Part shown: piece after piece, positions 18,110 to 27,247 of the stretch
How the letters are laid out: each line of letters opens with the position of its first letter
Numbering within the stretch: the first letter of the stretch is position 1
Assembly (NCBI GenBank): GCA_902523455.1
Contig: CABYZG010000001.1
Location: 104,001-168,000 of the forward strand
Direction: 5' to 3'
Length of the DNA stretch: 64,000 bases
Source of the DNA: an uncultured Pelagibacteraceae bacterium
Lineage (GTDB): Bacteria > Pseudomonadota > Alphaproteobacteria > Pelagibacterales > AG-422-B15
Program-made: the position numbers and the translations under genes
Notes under the pieces: model-generated
What the model was told of the DNA's origin: nothing
The model's database searches: none
The model's input: the letters and a program-made list of their open reading frames with translations, nothing else

Positions 18110-19261
18110 ATGCCTGGATATGAACTAATTGGTAAGGAAGAACAAGCTGAAATTAATAAAATTTTTGATGAAGGTTCAGGAGTTTTATTTAGACATAGCT
18201 TTGAAAATATAAGAAAAAATTCATTCAAAGTAAAAGATTTTGAAAATAAATTCGCAAAAAAAATGGGTGCAAATTATGCTTTAGCTGTTTCATCTGGAAC
18301 AGCGGCATTAAGAGTCGCTCTAGCAGTTCTTGATTTATCAGCAGAAGACGAAATAATTACGCAAAGTTTTACTTTTGTTGCTACAGTTGAAGCTATACTC
18401 GAATCAGGGGCAAAACCTGTTTGTGCTGACATAGATAAAACTTTGAATCTCGATCCAAATGATTTAAAAAATAAAATTAATTCAAAAACGAAAGCTGTAA
18501 TTGTTGTTCATATGCTTGGAACACCTGCTAATTTAATAGAAATAAAAAAAATATGTGATGAAAATAATTTAACTCTTATTGAAGATACAGCATGGGGATG
18601 TGGTGGATCTTTAAAGGAAAAGGCACTAGGAACTTGGGGAAGAATGGGAGCTTTTAGCTTTGATTTTGCCAAGACAATCACAACTGGTGAAGGAGGCATG
18701 GTTGTATTTAATAATGAATCAGATTATACAAAAGCCGCAGCATGGCATGATCATGGTCATGAAAATAATCCTTTACTTCCAAGATGGGAAGACTCAAGAA
18801 CTGGAAGAGGATTTAATTTTAGAATGACTGAATTGCAGGGAGCAGTAGGATTAGCGCAACTAAAGAAATTAGATTATATTGTGAAAAGCCAGAATCAAAA
18901 CAAGAAAGAAATCTTGAAGTTGATATCAAAATTAGACTTTGTCTCTCCACGATTAGTTCCAGAAGGATCAAATGAGACAGCTGATGCTTTAGTTTTTTTT
19001 ACTCCTAATAAAGAGATAGCGATCAATTGCCGCGAAGCTTTATTAAAAGTTGGTGTCTCTACGAAAATTTTGCCTGAAGCTTTAAATTGGCATTTTGCAA
19101 AAAAATGGGAGCATATAGAGGAAATTACAAGCAATAATGATGATTTTTGTCAATCTTCGACTATACTTGAAAAGGCAGTTTCTTTACCAATTTTTGTAAA
19201 TATGGAAAAAAGTATGCCTGAAAAAATATTCCATCAATTACAAAAGGCAATTGATTTATAA
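18110..19261 (+). CDS. DegT/DnrJ/EryC1 family sugar aminotransferase
   Basis: The 383-residue protein is a PLP-dependent aminotransferase that converts a keto nucleotide sugar to an amino sugar. It shows S-S-G-T-A-A-L (residues 61-67) for cofactor phosphate binding, Q-S-F-T-F-V-A-T (85-92), the cofactor-ring Asp159 in I-E-D-T-A-W-G, and the Schiff-base Lys188 in F-D-F-A-K-T followed by T-G-E-G-G. Its start immediately follows the stop of the dioxygenase gene. With the formyltransferase 17 nt downstream, it forms an unfused version of the aminotransferase-formyltransferase pair that is fused at 13600. The N-terminal Y-E-L-I-G-K-E-E region resembles aminotransferases of unusual amino-sugar pathways. 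Confidence 0.87.
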   Translation: MPGYELIGKEEQAEINKIFDEGSGVLFRHSFENIRKNSFKVKDFENKFAKKMGANYALAVSSGTAALRVALAVLDLSAEDEIITQSFTFVATVEAILESGAKPVCADIDKTLNLDPNDLKNKINSKTKAVIVVHMLGTPANLIEIKKICDENNLTLIEDTAWGCGGSLKEKALGTWGRMGAFSFDFAKTITTGEGGMVVFNNESDYTKAAAWHDHGHENNPLLPRWEDSRTGRGFNFRMTELQGAVGLAQLKKLDYIVKSQNQNKKEILKLISKLDFVSPRLVPEGSNETADALVFFTPNKEIAINCREALLKVGVSTKILPEALNWHFAKKWEHIEEITSNNDDFCQSSTILEKAVSLPIFVNMEKSMPEKIFHQLQKAIDL

Positions 19262-19278
19262 TTAATTTAAATTTAAAG

Positions 19279-20292
19279 ATGATAAAAGATAGTTATTTTC
19301 TATTAGAAAATCTTAAAAATATAGTCTTCATAGGCGAGTCGATAAAGTTTAAAGAATTAATCGAGATTAATAATAATCTAAAAATTTCATCCAATATAAT
19401 AACATGTTCAGATCAAGCTGAATCAATAGAAAAAAGTTTAAATATAAATATTTTTGACGAATTAGATCATAAATTTAAAAACTTTATTCAGAAAAATTTT
19501 GATGCCTCTGAAACTTTATTCGTTGGATTAGGACCAAGATGGATATTTAATAAAGAAATCATAGAAAAAACTTTTCATTCAAATTTAATAAACTTTCATG
19601 GAACTAGACTGCCCTATGACGCTGGTCCTGGAGGTGGCATGTCTTGGAGAATACTACGTGGTGATCGTATCGATAATCAATTAGTTCATTTGGTAGATGA
19701 GGGAATTGATACTGGTCCAGTATTAAACTATGAAAGGTCATTAATACCAGCTTCGTGTAATATACCAATAGAAATAGAAGAATATCGTTTAGAGAGATTT
19801 GTAACATTTTATGAAAAATTTATTACTGATTTAAAAAAAGGAAAAAAATATAAACTTTTATATCAACCTAAGTATTTAGGTAGGCACAATACTAGGTTGC
19901 ATACATTAACCCATGGATGGATTGACTGGAATATGAGTTCTCATAATTTAGTAAAATTCATAAATGCATTTGATGATCCTTATCCCGGAGCAAGTTCATT
20001 TATAACAAACAATAAATTTGGCAGATTATTCATAAAAAAAGTTCAATTACATGGTGGAGAGTCGCCAAATCACCCATTCATGAATGGACTGATTTCAAGA
20101 CATGATGATGATTGGATCGTAGTTTCGACAATTGATGAAAATATGATTTTAATTGAAGAAATCATTGATGAAGATGGCAAAAATATAATTAAGTCGCTAA
20201 AAACTGGAGACAGATTTTATTCTCCTAACGAGAAAATTGAGTATGGAAAAAATAAGAAAATATTTTATGGTCCTAAAGGAATTTCAGTTTAA
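19279..20292 (+). CDS. Sugar formyltransferase (stand-alone)
   Basis: This 337-residue protein has a formyltransferase domain whose catalytic residues are N105 and H107 (L-I-N-F-H-G-T-R-L-P) and D144 (E-G-I-D-T-G). The loop after the His carries an unusual Gly-rich insert P-Y-D-A-G-P-G-G-G (112-120). The C-terminal part from about 210 resembles the Fmt C-terminal domain, with F-D-D-P-Y-P-G near 221-227. It probably formylates the amino sugar made by the aminotransferase just upstream, with N10-formyltetrahydrofolate as donor. It is the third formyltransferase domain in the first 21 kb. Its stop shares one base with the next start (TAATG). Confidence 0.8.
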   Translation: MIKDSYFLLENLKNIVFIGESIKFKELIEINNNLKISSNIITCSDQAESIEKSLNINIFDELDHKFKNFIQKNFDASETLFVGLGPRWIFNKEIIEKTFHSNLINFHGTRLPYDAGPGGGMSWRILRGDRIDNQLVHLVDEGIDTGPVLNYERSLIPASCNIPIEIEEYRLERFVTFYEKFITDLKKGKKYKLLYQPKYLGRHNTRLHTLTHGWIDWNMSSHNLVKFINAFDDPYPGASSFITNNKFGRLFIKKVQLHGGESPNHPFMNGLISRHDDDWIVVSTIDENMILIEEIIDEDGKNIIKSLKTGDRFYSPNEKIEYGKNKKIFYGPKGISV

Positions 20293-21386
20293 TGAGAAAT
20301 ATATTTAAAACTAAAAAACAATATGGAATTCATGAGAAAAGAATATCGAAGAGAGTAATAAATAAAATTATAAATACCATCAATGATCATGCAAAAATAA
20401 ACTTTAATTGGTCAAATGAGGAATATCTTAGTTATCTAAATGAAAAACATTTAAATAATATCTTAGTTTCAGTATCAGGCAAAGCACAGAAAGGTCTTGT
20501 AAAAATCTTGGCACCCTATGTTAAACCAAAAATAGATTTACTGTTTGGTCCAGAAACAGACTATAAAATTCGTGTTAGTGCACAGATTAAGGGAGTATGG
20601 AATGAAAAAGATAGAAAAACTGCTAGAAAAGGAAAACTTGTTAATGATATATTTTATGAGAGTAGCAAAGTATCAAACATTTATTTCCCTACCAGACCTC
20701 ACCAAGATCTCGATAATAATGGATTCAGAAGCAGTCACACTTTAATTTTTTATTTTCAATTAACTGGATGCTTAGATAATGCATGCCCTATGCAATTAGG
20801 AAAAATAAAAAAGAATAAAGTTGGTATTTTAGAAAATAATGACAGATTAGGCTATCCAAATGAAATTACTGAAAGAGGCTTGAAACAAATTTCTTGGGAT
20901 CTTAAGAATTCATTCAAACCAGGTGAAGTAGGTTTAATGAGTGGTATCGTGCCCCATAGAACTTTCTATAAATCTGAACTGCCAAGAGTTGCATTAAATA
21001 TAAAAATTCAACCAACAAATTTAAATTATTTGAGACTTATATACGGATATGATCTTTCATGTGTAAGAAGAAATACATCTTTAGAAGACAATTTAGAGTC
21101 ACTTCTTAATATTTTAAAAAAGGGCTCTAAAATAAATAATGCTTTATCATTTGAGAAGGGTATCACAGAATTACTTCTTGGCAAAAAAGAGGATTTTATT
21201 AAAAGCATTAAAGAACTTCATTTGTTTAAAATATCGAATGAACAAATCTATAAAATAGGTGCTGCATCTATTTTAAAAAAAACATCTGGACAGATTGATA
21301 AGAAAGATATGAAATCAATAAATAATCCAATTAAAAATATTAAACAGTTCTCCTGCGCTGAATCAATTATAAGAACCGTTACCTAA
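20292..21386 (+). CDS. Putative Fe(II)/2-oxoglutarate dioxygenase (PhyH-like)
   Basis: A 364-residue protein with a cupin-like core at about residues 125-245. H137-x-D139 sits in R-P-H-Q-D-L, the distal His is H222 (I-V-P-H-R), and R232 (P-R-V-A-L-N) is placed where 2-oxoglutarate would bind. This is the arrangement of phytanoyl-CoA-dioxygenase-like oxygenases, but the flanking sequence diverges and a C-terminal helical region of about 110 residues is extra. It is the second dioxygenase of this module, after the one at 17369. It may hydroxylate a sugar, a lipid or an acyl group. The iron site is seen directly; the function is unknown. A 134-nt gap follows, the end of a long coupled run. Confidence 0.65.
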   Translation: MRNIFKTKKQYGIHEKRISKRVINKIINTINDHAKINFNWSNEEYLSYLNEKHLNNILVSVSGKAQKGLVKILAPYVKPKIDLLFGPETDYKIRVSAQIKGVWNEKDRKTARKGKLVNDIFYESSKVSNIYFPTRPHQDLDNNGFRSSHTLIFYFQLTGCLDNACPMQLGKIKKNKVGILENNDRLGYPNEITERGLKQISWDLKNSFKPGEVGLMSGIVPHRTFYKSELPRVALNIKIQPTNLNYLRLIYGYDLSCVRRNTSLEDNLESLLNILKKGSKINNALSFEKGITELLLGKKEDFIKSIKELHLFKISNEQIYKIGAASILKKTSGQIDKKDMKSINNPIKNIKQFSCAESIIRTVT

Positions 21387-21459
21387 ATTATAAAAAAATA
21401 AAAATTTATATATAATTTTTTTAATCAAGAATAGTAATCTACATATTAATAGACATTTT

Positions 21460-21489
21460 TTGCGATCTGTATTATTCTAAAATTATAAA
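21460..21489 (+). promoter_or_regulatory. Probable sigma-70-type promoter for the carbamoyltransferase group
   Basis: TTGCGA (21460-21465), an 18-nt spacer and TATAAA (21484-21489) lie in the 134-nt gap before the ATG at 21521. It is among the best promoter-like matches in the island. A TATAAT at 21511-21516 sits too close to the start codon to serve it. Confidence 0.4.
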
Positions 21490-21520
21490 TATCAATTTCT
21501 TTTTTTATATTATAATTTAA

Positions 21521-23347
21521 ATGAACATTCTTGGACTATCCCTTGGAATTTTATCTACTGCATCATTGTTTAAAGAAGACAAACTGATTTCTTGTGTGAG
21601 TCAGGAGCGATTTTCAAGAGTAAAAAACGATGAGTCTTTGCCAGTTGATGCTATCAATTATGTAATGAAGGATGGCAGATTAGATGGGAATGATTTGGAT
21701 GCAGTAATTATAGCAGGCAATATGCTTAATTTAAGTACACATTTAATGAAAAAGTACAGCAGTTGGTCTTTAAATGATCATTTTGATATTATGAATTTTT
21801 ATTGGAAACCAAAACTTTTAGAAAAAAAAGAGGTATCATTTAATGAAATCTTTAAACACAAGATTGATAAAAATCAATTTCCTGGTCAAGAAAAATGGGA
21901 TGAACTGCTTAGTAAAATTTCTTCTAATTACAGTGATCCTGCAAATGAATTAATTTATAAAGATTTTTTACATGGTGCTATTTCAAATTTTTTAAAAATC
22001 GATAAAGAAAAAATAATTCACATAGATCACCATGAGTGTCATGCGGCGTATGCATATTGGTCCACGCCTATAAGAGGAAAAGATACTTTAATCTTAACTG
22101 CTGATGCATTTGGAGATGGTCTAAGTACAACAATTTCTAAAACAGATGACTCTGGAAAAATATTTCGTGTTAGTAGCGTTGAAGCTAATGATTTTCAGCT
22201 TGGAAGAATCTATAGAAGCATTACTCTTTTATTGGCAATGATGCCAGATTCACATGAGTTTAAAGTTATGGGATTAGCTCCGTATGCAAAAAATAGAGCA
22301 GTGGATATTGCATATAATATATTTAAAGAAGGAATGTATGTAGATGGAATAGATTTTAAGTATAAAGAGAGACCTAGTGATCTATTTTTTTATTATAAGA
22401 AAAAACTTCAGTCTTGTAGATTTGATGGTATTGCTGGTGGTCTTCAAAAGTATACTGAGGAAATAATGTTGCAATATATCTCAAATGCAATGCGAAAATA
22501 TAAAACGAATAAATTTGTTTACTCTGGTGGCATATCAATGAATGTGAAAGCTAATATGCTTATAAAGGACATTCCTGAAATTAAAGAAATGTTCGTTGCA
22601 CCATCTGGTGGAGACGAGTCACTCGCAATTGGTGCATGTTACGCCTATCTAGACAGTAATAATTGCCAAAATAAAATTAAATCAATGGACCATGTTTATT
22701 TGGGTCCCAACATATCTCTTGAGGAAGTTAAGGAATGCGCTACAACTGCAAAAGAGGAAGGGTTTTATGTTTATAACTATGATGATAAATTTTTAGCGAA
22801 CTTGATTGCGGAAGGAAAGGTTGTTGGCAGATGTATCGGAAGAGGAGAGTTTGGAGCAAGATCATTGGGAAATAGAGCTATAATAGCAGATGCAAGAAAT
22901 AATAAAATTGTCGAGGTTATCAATGAAAAGATAAAAAATAGAGATTTTTGGATGCCTTTTGCGCCTAGTATATTATTTGAGCAGTGCGATAAATATATAA
23001 TCAATAATAAAAATATATTCTCTCCGTATATGACTGTTGGATTTGAATCAACTCTTGATGGATCAAGAGATTTACAAGCCGCAATGCATCCCTCAGACAA
23101 AACTCTAAGACCTCAAATGGTAACTAAAGAAATGAATCCAGAATACCATAGACTGCTTACCGCGTTTTACAATATAACTGGGGTTGGGGGGGTCCTTAAT
23201 ACGTCTTTTAATTTACATGGTTTTCCTATAGTAAACAGCGCAAAAGATGCATATAATGTCTTTAAAAAATCTGGAATAGATATATTAGCCCTTGAGGGAT
23301 TATTAGTTTCAAAAAATTTTATTGAGAAAACATCTACAAATTTATAA
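21521..23347 (+). CDS. Carbamoyltransferase (NodU/CmcH family)
   Basis: This 608-residue enzyme has the full two-domain layout of O-carbamoyltransferases. The N-terminal Kae1/YrdC-like part has I-L-G-L-S-L-G (residues 3-9), S-Q-E-R-F-S-R (28-34) and the metal-binding H-H-E-C-H (170-174). Then comes the Y-S-G-G-I-S-M-N-V-K ATP site near 336-345. The C-terminal domain has G-R-G-E-F-G-A-R-S-L-G-N-R near 442-454 and W-M-P-F-A-P-S near 483-489. Family members move a carbamoyl group from carbamoyl phosphate to a sugar hydroxyl, as in Nod factors and antibiotics. It probably decorates a sugar of this glycan. A promoter-like sequence precedes it, and a methyltransferase follows after 3 nt. Confidence 0.9.
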   Translation: MNILGLSLGILSTASLFKEDKLISCVSQERFSRVKNDESLPVDAINYVMKDGRLDGNDLDAVIIAGNMLNLSTHLMKKYSSWSLNDHFDIMNFYWKPKLLEKKEVSFNEIFKHKIDKNQFPGQEKWDELLSKISSNYSDPANELIYKDFLHGAISNFLKIDKEKIIHIDHHECHAAYAYWSTPIRGKDTLILTADAFGDGLSTTISKTDDSGKIFRVSSVEANDFQLGRIYRSITLLLAMMPDSHEFKVMGLAPYAKNRAVDIAYNIFKEGMYVDGIDFKYKERPSDLFFYYKKKLQSCRFDGIAGGLQKYTEEIMLQYISNAMRKYKTNKFVYSGGISMNVKANMLIKDIPEIKEMFVAPSGGDESLAIGACYAYLDSNNCQNKIKSMDHVYLGPNISLEEVKECATTAKEEGFYVYNYDDKFLANLIAEGKVVGRCIGRGEFGARSLGNRAIIADARNNKIVEVINEKIKNRDFWMPFAPSILFEQCDKYIINNKNIFSPYMTVGFESTLDGSRDLQAAMHPSDKTLRPQMVTKEMNPEYHRLLTAFYNITGVGGVLNTSFNLHGFPIVNSAKDAYNVFKKSGIDILALEGLLVSKNFIEKTSTNL

Positions 23348-23350
23348 GCT

Positions 23351-24067
23351 ATGAATGATTATAAAATCTTGTCCAAAAATTTTTCAGAGTCAAAACTTTC
23401 TATTGAAAAGAAATTAGAAAATTTTCCTACATATGTTCATCGACGAGATGTAGCGATGTTTTTAAATAGGTATGAAATTTTTAAGAAAACTCTAAATATA
23501 CATGGCTCTATTATTGAGTGTGGAGTAAATTTAGGTGCTGGAATTTTCTCTTGGCTTCACTTTTCAAGTATTTTTGAACCATATAACACTTCTAGGCTTA
23601 TATATGGATTCGATACATTTCAGGGTTTCAAGTCATTAGATAATAAAGACGAGAAGGGAATATATTCAGATGAAAAGAAGTTTTTGAAATTTAAAGACAG
23701 ACAGTCTGATAAAGAGATAAAAAAATCAATTAAAATACAAAATAAATTTAGACCATTAAATCAATTTGAGAAAGTTTCAATAATTAAAGGCGATGCCGTA
23801 AATACAATTCCAAAGTTTATTAAAAACAACCCGCATTTATTAGTTTCATTATTACATCTTGATTTTGATATTTATAAGCCTTCTAAAGTAGCACTAGAGT
23901 ATTTTCTACCAAAAATGCCAAAGGGATCACTAATTGCCTTAGATGGAACTAATGCGCCTGATGGACCAGGAGAAGCAACTGCATTACTAGAGAGCTTAAA
24001 TATCAATAAGATTTCTATTCAAAGAAATAGCTTTGACTCTTTTCTTTGCTATGCAACTGTAGAATAA
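23351..24067 (+). CDS. TylF/MycF-like SAM-dependent O-methyltransferase
   Basis: In this 238-residue protein the N-terminal Y-V-H-R-R-D-V-A segment (about 28-35) and I-I-E-C-G-V-N-L-G-A-G (54-64, SAM motif I) match the macrocin/TylF sugar O-methyltransferase family. Y-G-F-D-T-F-Q-G-F near 85-93 and the acidic metal-binding stretch L-H-L-D-F-D-I-Y near 169-176 follow, as in these Mg-dependent enzymes. It probably methylates a sugar hydroxyl. Its place between the carbamoyltransferase and a cytidylyltransferase suggests a common target sugar. No Shine-Dalgarno site is evident and spacing is tight. Confidence 0.75.
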   Translation: MNDYKILSKNFSESKLSIEKKLENFPTYVHRRDVAMFLNRYEIFKKTLNIHGSIIECGVNLGAGIFSWLHFSSIFEPYNTSRLIYGFDTFQGFKSLDNKDEKGIYSDEKKFLKFKDRQSDKEIKKSIKIQNKFRPLNQFEKVSIIKGDAVNTIPKFIKNNPHLLVSLLHLDFDIYKPSKVALEYFLPKMPKGSLIALDGTNAPDGPGEATALLESLNINKISIQRNSFDSFLCYATVE

Positions 24068-24078
24068 CTAATTAAAAG

Positions 24079-24777
24079 ATGAGTATCATTGCTATAGTTC
24101 AAGCAAGAATGGATTCATCACGTTTTCCAAAAAAAATGAGTGCAGAGTTGGGCAATCTTACAATTATTGAATGGGTATTATTAAGAATCAAAAAATCTAA
24201 ATTACTAGATAATATAGTTTTAGCAACAAGTACACATGAAGAAGATGACGAATTAATTGATGTTGCAAAGAAACATAACATAAATTATTTTAGAGGAAGT
24301 AAAAAGAATGTTTTAGGTAGATTTCTAGAAACTGCAAATCATTTTAAAGCTAACCATATAGTTAGAGTTTGTGCTGACAATCCGTTTATATGTCCTGAAG
24401 TTGTAGACGATTTAGTTAAGTACTACTTATTGGAAAAATATGATTTAGTTTTTAATCACAGTCCTTTATTAAAATCTAAATTTGTCGATGGGTTTGGAGC
24501 AGAGATATTATCATTAAAAATGTTATCTTATCTGTCAGAAAAAATTCAAATAAGCTCTCACAAAGAACATGTTACAAAATATATATACGATAATTACCAG
24601 GAATTTAAAATAGGCATACCTCCATGTCCAAATGAATTGTCTTTTCCCAAGCTAAAATTTGATATTGATGAAATAGAAGATTTAGACAGACTAAGTAAAT
24701 TTGTTAAAGATTGTAAAATTAATAAAGATACTTCTGCCAAAGAAATAGTTAAATTATACTTAAATAATGATTTATAA
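24079..24777 (+). CDS. SpsF-like cytidylyltransferase
   Basis: The 232-residue protein begins I-I-A-I-V-Q-A-R-M-D-S-S-R-F-P (residues 3-17), the nucleotide-binding motif of the SpsF / acylneuraminate-cytidylyltransferase-like group. V-R-V-C-A-D-N-P-F near 95-103 holds the Asp that coordinates metal. The C-terminus has L-K-F-D-I-D-E-I-E-D-L near 194-204. SpsF-type proteins occur beside NeuB-like synthases (SpsE) in spore-coat and flagellin glycan clusters and are thought to activate a sugar acid as CMP-sugar. A NeuB-type gene lies 2.5 kb downstream. It may serve that synthase, but the KdsB-like gene at 31268 is another candidate. Confidence 0.8.
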   Translation: MSIIAIVQARMDSSRFPKKMSAELGNLTIIEWVLLRIKKSKLLDNIVLATSTHEEDDELIDVAKKHNINYFRGSKKNVLGRFLETANHFKANHIVRVCADNPFICPEVVDDLVKYYLLEKYDLVFNHSPLLKSKFVDGFGAEILSLKMLSYLSEKIQISSHKEHVTKYIYDNYQEFKIGIPPCPNELSFPKLKFDIDEIEDLDRLSKFVKDCKINKDTSAKEIVKLYLNNDL

Positions 24778-24796
24778 TTTAATAACTTTTTAAATT

Positions 24797-24800
24797 AGGA
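24797..24800 (+). promoter_or_regulatory. Shine-Dalgarno site that decides a TTG start
   Basis: AGGA ends 7 nt before the TTG at 24808. No ATG in this frame lies nearby, so this site supports TTG as the start codon. Confidence 0.45.
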
Positions 24801-24807
24801 ATAGAAA

Positions 24808-26586
24808 TTGTCAGATAATAAAGAGGCCAAAGGATTTTTGGCTACAACAAATATAGAAGAATTTTGGGATTTAAACAAAAATATATTATTTGCTGGTGAA
24901 TGGTGTTTAAGGGAAAAAAGAAATAAATACAAAGACCTAAAATATGAAATTATACCATTTCAATGGAATTCAGAAAGCAAAACATTTGAAGCTCAAAAGT
25001 ATTGTGAATATATCTGCGATATAGTTCTTGAAAAATTAACTTTAGAATACAACAAGAAGTTTTCTCTAAAAAAGGATAAAAATTTTTATAAAATAATCTT
25101 TGGATATTGGCTTATTCATTTTGTTCATCAAGCATATGATAAGTATTCTCTGATTAAATTAGCTGCAGAAAGAAATAGGTTAGATACAATTTGTCTATCT
25201 GATCAATCTTACATTATTCCAAAAAATTTTAAAGAATTTGATGATTTAAGTAACAACGATTATTTTCAATTACAATTATTTTCACAAATTATAAAAAAAG
25301 TTGATTTCATTGACTATAAAATAAAAAAAATAAATTTTAAAAATAAAAAGATTATTACAAAAAATTTATTATTAAAAAAAATAAAAAAAATATTTAAAGA
25401 CATATCATTTAAATTATTGAATAGTATATTTAATTTAAGTAATTATTTCTATGATGAAATCATAGTTATTAGCAATCCTTATTTCAAAGAAAAGTCAAAA
25501 AAATTTATTTTAAAAATTTATTTTAAATCTAAGGGAAAAATTATTTTTGATTTTTTATTAAGAGATAAAATTAATAACAATCAAGCTACAGATATAGAAT
25601 TTAGAAAAGCAAAAACTCAAAAATCTTCTTCATTCGTTGATTTAGTTTATGATGTTGTTAAGGAGTCAATTCCTAAATGTTACCTTGAAGATTTTAATAA
25701 AAACTTAGAGTTTGTTGGTAATCTTTATAAGAAATTAAATAAGATAAGATATACCTTTTTTACTTATCAATCTCTTTATAACAATTATACATTTCAATAT
25801 TTTGTAGCTTTAAATAGGGATAAAATTAAATTATTTTCTAGTCAACATGGCTGTGGTTATGGAATGGATAAATTTCATGTGCCAGAAAATTTTGACAGGT
25901 CAATAGTTGATAAATTTTTAACATATGGGTGGACAGAGGGTAATTTAACACATCCTTTACCAATGCCTTTACTAATAAAGAAAAAGAAAAAGATCGTAAA
26001 TGAAAATAGAATTTTACTGGCACTTACCACAAGATCTGTATACGTCATAAGACTATTAGTAGGACCTAAATCATCTATGAATTTAATAGACCATATAGAT
26101 GATCCTATTAAATTTATAAAACAATTAAATTATACTGACTTTTTGTATGCTCGTTTCCATCCATCAGATAAAGAAAGGTGGAACAATGAATTAATCTTAA
26201 AGAACAAAGTACCAAACTTGAAACCTGATAATGAAGATTCTTTTTACAAATCCCTCGATCGCTCTCGAATATTTGTAAGCGATAGTTTAGGCACATCGTT
26301 TTTAGAAAGCATGCAATCAAATACGCCTACCGTAATTTTTATAAATAAAAATAGTTATTTATTTAGAGATAGTTTTTTAAAACATGTTTCTTATTTGAGA
26401 AAAGCAAAAATATTGTTTTTCAGCCCGATTGAAGCGGCAAATCACATTAATGAAGTCTATAATAATATAGATAATTGGTGGAATTCTGATATTACTAAAA
26501 AAATTAGAAATAATTTTTGTTTAGAACATTCTTTAACTTCAACTAGATGGATTAATGATTGGGTTAAAATATTAGATAATAAATAA
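24808..26586 (+). CDS. LIC12162-type surface carbohydrate transferase
   Basis: This 592-residue protein starts at TTG with AGGA 7 nt upstream. The opening (L-A-T-T, then the F-A-G-E-W-C-L segment near residues 30-36) is typical of the LIC12162 family of putative transferases in surface glycan loci. The middle has S-S-Q-H-G-C-G-Y-G-M near 346-355 and L-T-Y-G-W near 371. The C-terminal half has the GT-B-like A-R-F-H-P-S-D near 448 and V-S-D-S-L-G-T-S-F-L-E-S near 488-499. The family is often found next to NeuB- and SpsF-type genes and probably transfers the CMP-activated sugar or an equivalent. Its biochemistry is not established. Confidence 0.75.
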   Translation: MSDNKEAKGFLATTNIEEFWDLNKNILFAGEWCLREKRNKYKDLKYEIIPFQWNSESKTFEAQKYCEYICDIVLEKLTLEYNKKFSLKKDKNFYKIIFGYWLIHFVHQAYDKYSLIKLAAERNRLDTICLSDQSYIIPKNFKEFDDLSNNDYFQLQLFSQIIKKVDFIDYKIKKINFKNKKIITKNLLLKKIKKIFKDISFKLLNSIFNLSNYFYDEIIVISNPYFKEKSKKFILKIYFKSKGKIIFDFLLRDKINNNQATDIEFRKAKTQKSSSFVDLVYDVVKESIPKCYLEDFNKNLEFVGNLYKKLNKIRYTFFTYQSLYNNYTFQYFVALNRDKIKLFSSQHGCGYGMDKFHVPENFDRSIVDKFLTYGWTEGNLTHPLPMPLLIKKKKKIVNENRILLALTTRSVYVIRLLVGPKSSMNLIDHIDDPIKFIKQLNYTDFLYARFHPSDKERWNNELILKNKVPNLKPDNEDSFYKSLDRSRIFVSDSLGTSFLESMQSNTPTVIFINKNSYLFRDSFLKHVSYLRKAKILFFSPIEAANHINEVYNNIDNWWNSDITKKIRNNFCLEHSLTSTRWINDWVKILDNK

Positions 26587-26590
26587 ATTT

Positions 26591-27247
26591 ATGGGTAAAT
26601 ACAAAAAAATATCAGTAATAATACCTGTCTTTAATCAAGAGAAATATTTAGCTAGGTGCTTAAGATCAATTATATTTCAGTCATTTAAAAGAGATGACTA
26701 TGAAATTATAGTAATTGATGATTGCAGTACAGATAATACTGCTTTTGTAATTAGCCAATTTAAAGATGAGCTTATTACAATTACCAATAAAAAAAATTTA
26801 GGACTGCCAAGTTGTTTAAATAAAGGAATTAAAAAATTAAATTCTCAATATTTTGTAAGATTAGATGCAGACGATTATGTAAATGAAAAATTCTTAGAAA
26901 TACTTTATTTATTTGTGTCGAATAATAAAGAGCAGCAAGCCTTTGCTTGTGATTATCATCTAATAGACGAGAACGAGAAAATTATTAAAACTGAAAATTG
27001 TATGAAAAAACCAATCGGTTGTGGAATCATATTCAAAACTGATGATCTAATTAATTTGGGCCTATATGATAAATCATTTCTTTTAAATGAAGAAAAAGAT
27101 TTAAGAACGAGATTCGAAAAAAAGTATAAAATAGGTCGAATTGCGCTACCTCTTTATAGATACAGAAAACATCGATATAACATGACGAATGATTTAAAAA
27201 AAATGAAAATATTTAACCAAAAACTCAGGACAAAACATAAAAAATGA
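26591..27247 (+). CDS. Glycosyltransferase family 2
   Basis: A compact 218-residue GT-A enzyme. I-S-V-I-I-P-V-F-N (residues 7-15) opens the nucleotide-binding fold, I-V-I-D-D-C-S-T-D (40-48) binds the nucleotide, and the metal-binding V-R-L-D-A-D-D-Y is near 92-99. The C-terminal part is short, with the E-E-K-D-L-R-T-R segment near 160-167 where the catalytic base usually sits. It transfers one sugar to a lipid-linked acceptor or a protein. Overlap of 4 nt with the NeuB-type gene suggests that the two are made together. Confidence 0.85.
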   Translation: MGKYKKISVIIPVFNQEKYLARCLRSIIFQSFKRDDYEIIVIDDCSTDNTAFVISQFKDELITITNKKNLGLPSCLNKGIKKLNSQYFVRLDADDYVNEKFLEILYLFVSNNKEQQAFACDYHLIDENEKIIKTENCMKKPIGCGIIFKTDDLINLGLYDKSFLLNEEKDLRTRFEKKYKIGRIALPLYRYRKHRYNMTNDLKKMKIFNQKLRTKHKK

